Under the pieces are notes generated by a model. That model saw only the letters and a list, made by a program, of their open reading frames with translations. It was not told where the DNA came from and searched no databases. Source: Herbidospora daliensis (GTDB lineage: Bacteria > Actinomycetota > Actinomycetes > Streptosporangiales > Streptosporangiaceae). From it: a stretch of 64,000 bases of DNA. This document shows positions 63,549 through 64,000 of the stretch, in pieces. The stretch lies in NCBI RefSeq assembly GCF_001570585.1, contig NZ_BBXF01000009.1, positions 124,001-188,000 of the forward strand, read 5' to 3'. Positions within the stretch are counted from its first letter, which is position 1, and the number at the start of each line of letters is the position of its first letter. The position numbers were made by a program, and so were the translations under genes.

Positions 63549-64000
63549 TCAGTCGACGCGGATGCGCACGACCACGGGCAGATGGTCGGAGAACGGCACC
63601 CCCGGGACCTCGGCGGACACGGCCGTCAGCCCCGGGCTGAGCAGCACGTGATCGATGCGTTTGACCGGATTCTCGGCGGGCGAGGTCGGCGGGTCGCCGA
63701 ACGCCTTCAGGGGGTCGGTCAGGCCGGTCCGGCGCAGCAGCTCGGCGAAGGCGGGGTCGTCGGGCGTCAGGTTGAGGTCGCCCGCGAGCAGCGCGGGCGC
63801 GGCCGGCAGCAGGGCGGGCAGGTCGGCGCTCTGGCGGTCGGGCGACTGCAGATGGGTGTTCAGCACGCCCACCCGGTGCTCCCCGACCTCGATCGTGAAC
63901 GTCTGGGCCTGCGCGCCGGTCGGGTAGCCGTAGCTCTTCAGCGGGTGGCTGGTGAGCAGCGACACCGGCAGGTTGGTCAGCACCGCGTCGCCCCACAGTT
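63549..64000 (-). CDS. Endonuclease/exonuclease/phosphatase family protein (N-terminal part outside window)
   Basis: C-terminal 149 residues of an EEP-fold Mg-dependent phosphoesterase: VGVLNTHLQSPD (NTHL), LLAGDLNLTPDDPAF (GDxN), KRIDHVLLSPGL (IDH/VL) and the terminal catalytic His in PFSDHLPVVVRI. The frame stays open to the window edge. Substrate (DNA, nucleotide or phospholipid head group) not determinable. Confidence 0.9.
   Translation of the reverse strand, partial: LWGDAVLTNLPVSLLTSHPLKSYGYPTGAQAQTFTIEVGEHRVGVLNTHLQSPDRQSADLPALLPAAPALLAGDLNLTPDDPAFAELLRRTGLTDPLKAFGDPPTSPAENPVKRIDHVLLSPGLTAVSAEVPGVPFSDHLPVVVRIRVD

Overview
The window is high-GC actinobacterial DNA with GTG starts, very GC-rich third codon positions and two classic actinomycete core gene strings. 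The gene complement (menA, an AfsR/SARP-type regulator, an ECF42 sigma factor with its DGPF partner, CGNR, MocR and IclR regulators, and secreted two-domain glycosidases and pectate lyases) suggests a soil actinomycete, probably Streptosporangiales (Nonomuraea-like). The genus is an inference only.

Layout. (1) 1-10.8 kb: core translation/RNA cluster infB (cut by the window edge), DUF503, rbfA, DHH phosphoesterase, truB, ribF, rpsO, pnp, M16 protease, dapB, all on +. (2) 10.8-26.6 kb: accessory block with menA, a GNAT, a CGNR regulator, a MocR regulator divergent from an EamA transporter, two secreted arabinofuranosidase-type GH43 enzymes, a dead IS630-type transposase, a glyoxalase/MarR pair, a 57-bp tandem repeat array, a double-HTH GntR protein, radC, a 2.2 kb gene-poor stretch with three copies of a double-hairpin element, a GntR/HATPase pair and an ArsR-AHSA1 fusion. 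(3) 26.8-29.4 kb: core dapA-rnj. (4) 29.7-55.4 kb: accessory island, with a SARP regulator plus MFS exporter, DUF402, ECF42 sigma/YCII, then a pectin and uronate utilisation region. (5) 55.7-64 kb: core ftsK, rodZ-like, rimO, pgsA, pncC, ClgR-like HTH, followed by nei-type glycosylase, an Rrf2 regulator and a truncated endonuclease/exonuclease/phosphatase.

How the genes work together. The pectin region holds two secreted PL1 pectate lyases, an ABC importer without its own ATPase, a sodium/solute symporter, an aldose epimerase, a uronate-dehydrogenase-like SDR, an enolase-superfamily acid-sugar dehydratase, a Gfo/Idh/MocA-DUF6807 fusion, kdgD, an alpha-ketoglutarate semialdehyde dehydrogenase and a KDG kinase. 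Together they could take pectin to galactarate, then 5-keto-4-deoxyglucarate and alpha-ketoglutarate, and in parallel to KDG-6-phosphate. Two regulators frame it: a LacI protein with two TGCAAC-type operators before the importer operon, and an IclR/KdgR-like protein for which a 17-bp box occurs four times, at the kinase, the symporter and the second lyase, with a weaker fifth copy at the dehydrogenase.

The most interesting non-coding signals are: a double-hairpin element in three copies with compensatory base changes; six GTCAGCG heptamers at about 11-bp pitch between the SARP gene and its exporter; the four IclR boxes; an array of about eleven 57-bp units; and a 17-bp motif repeated exactly in four intergenic regions.
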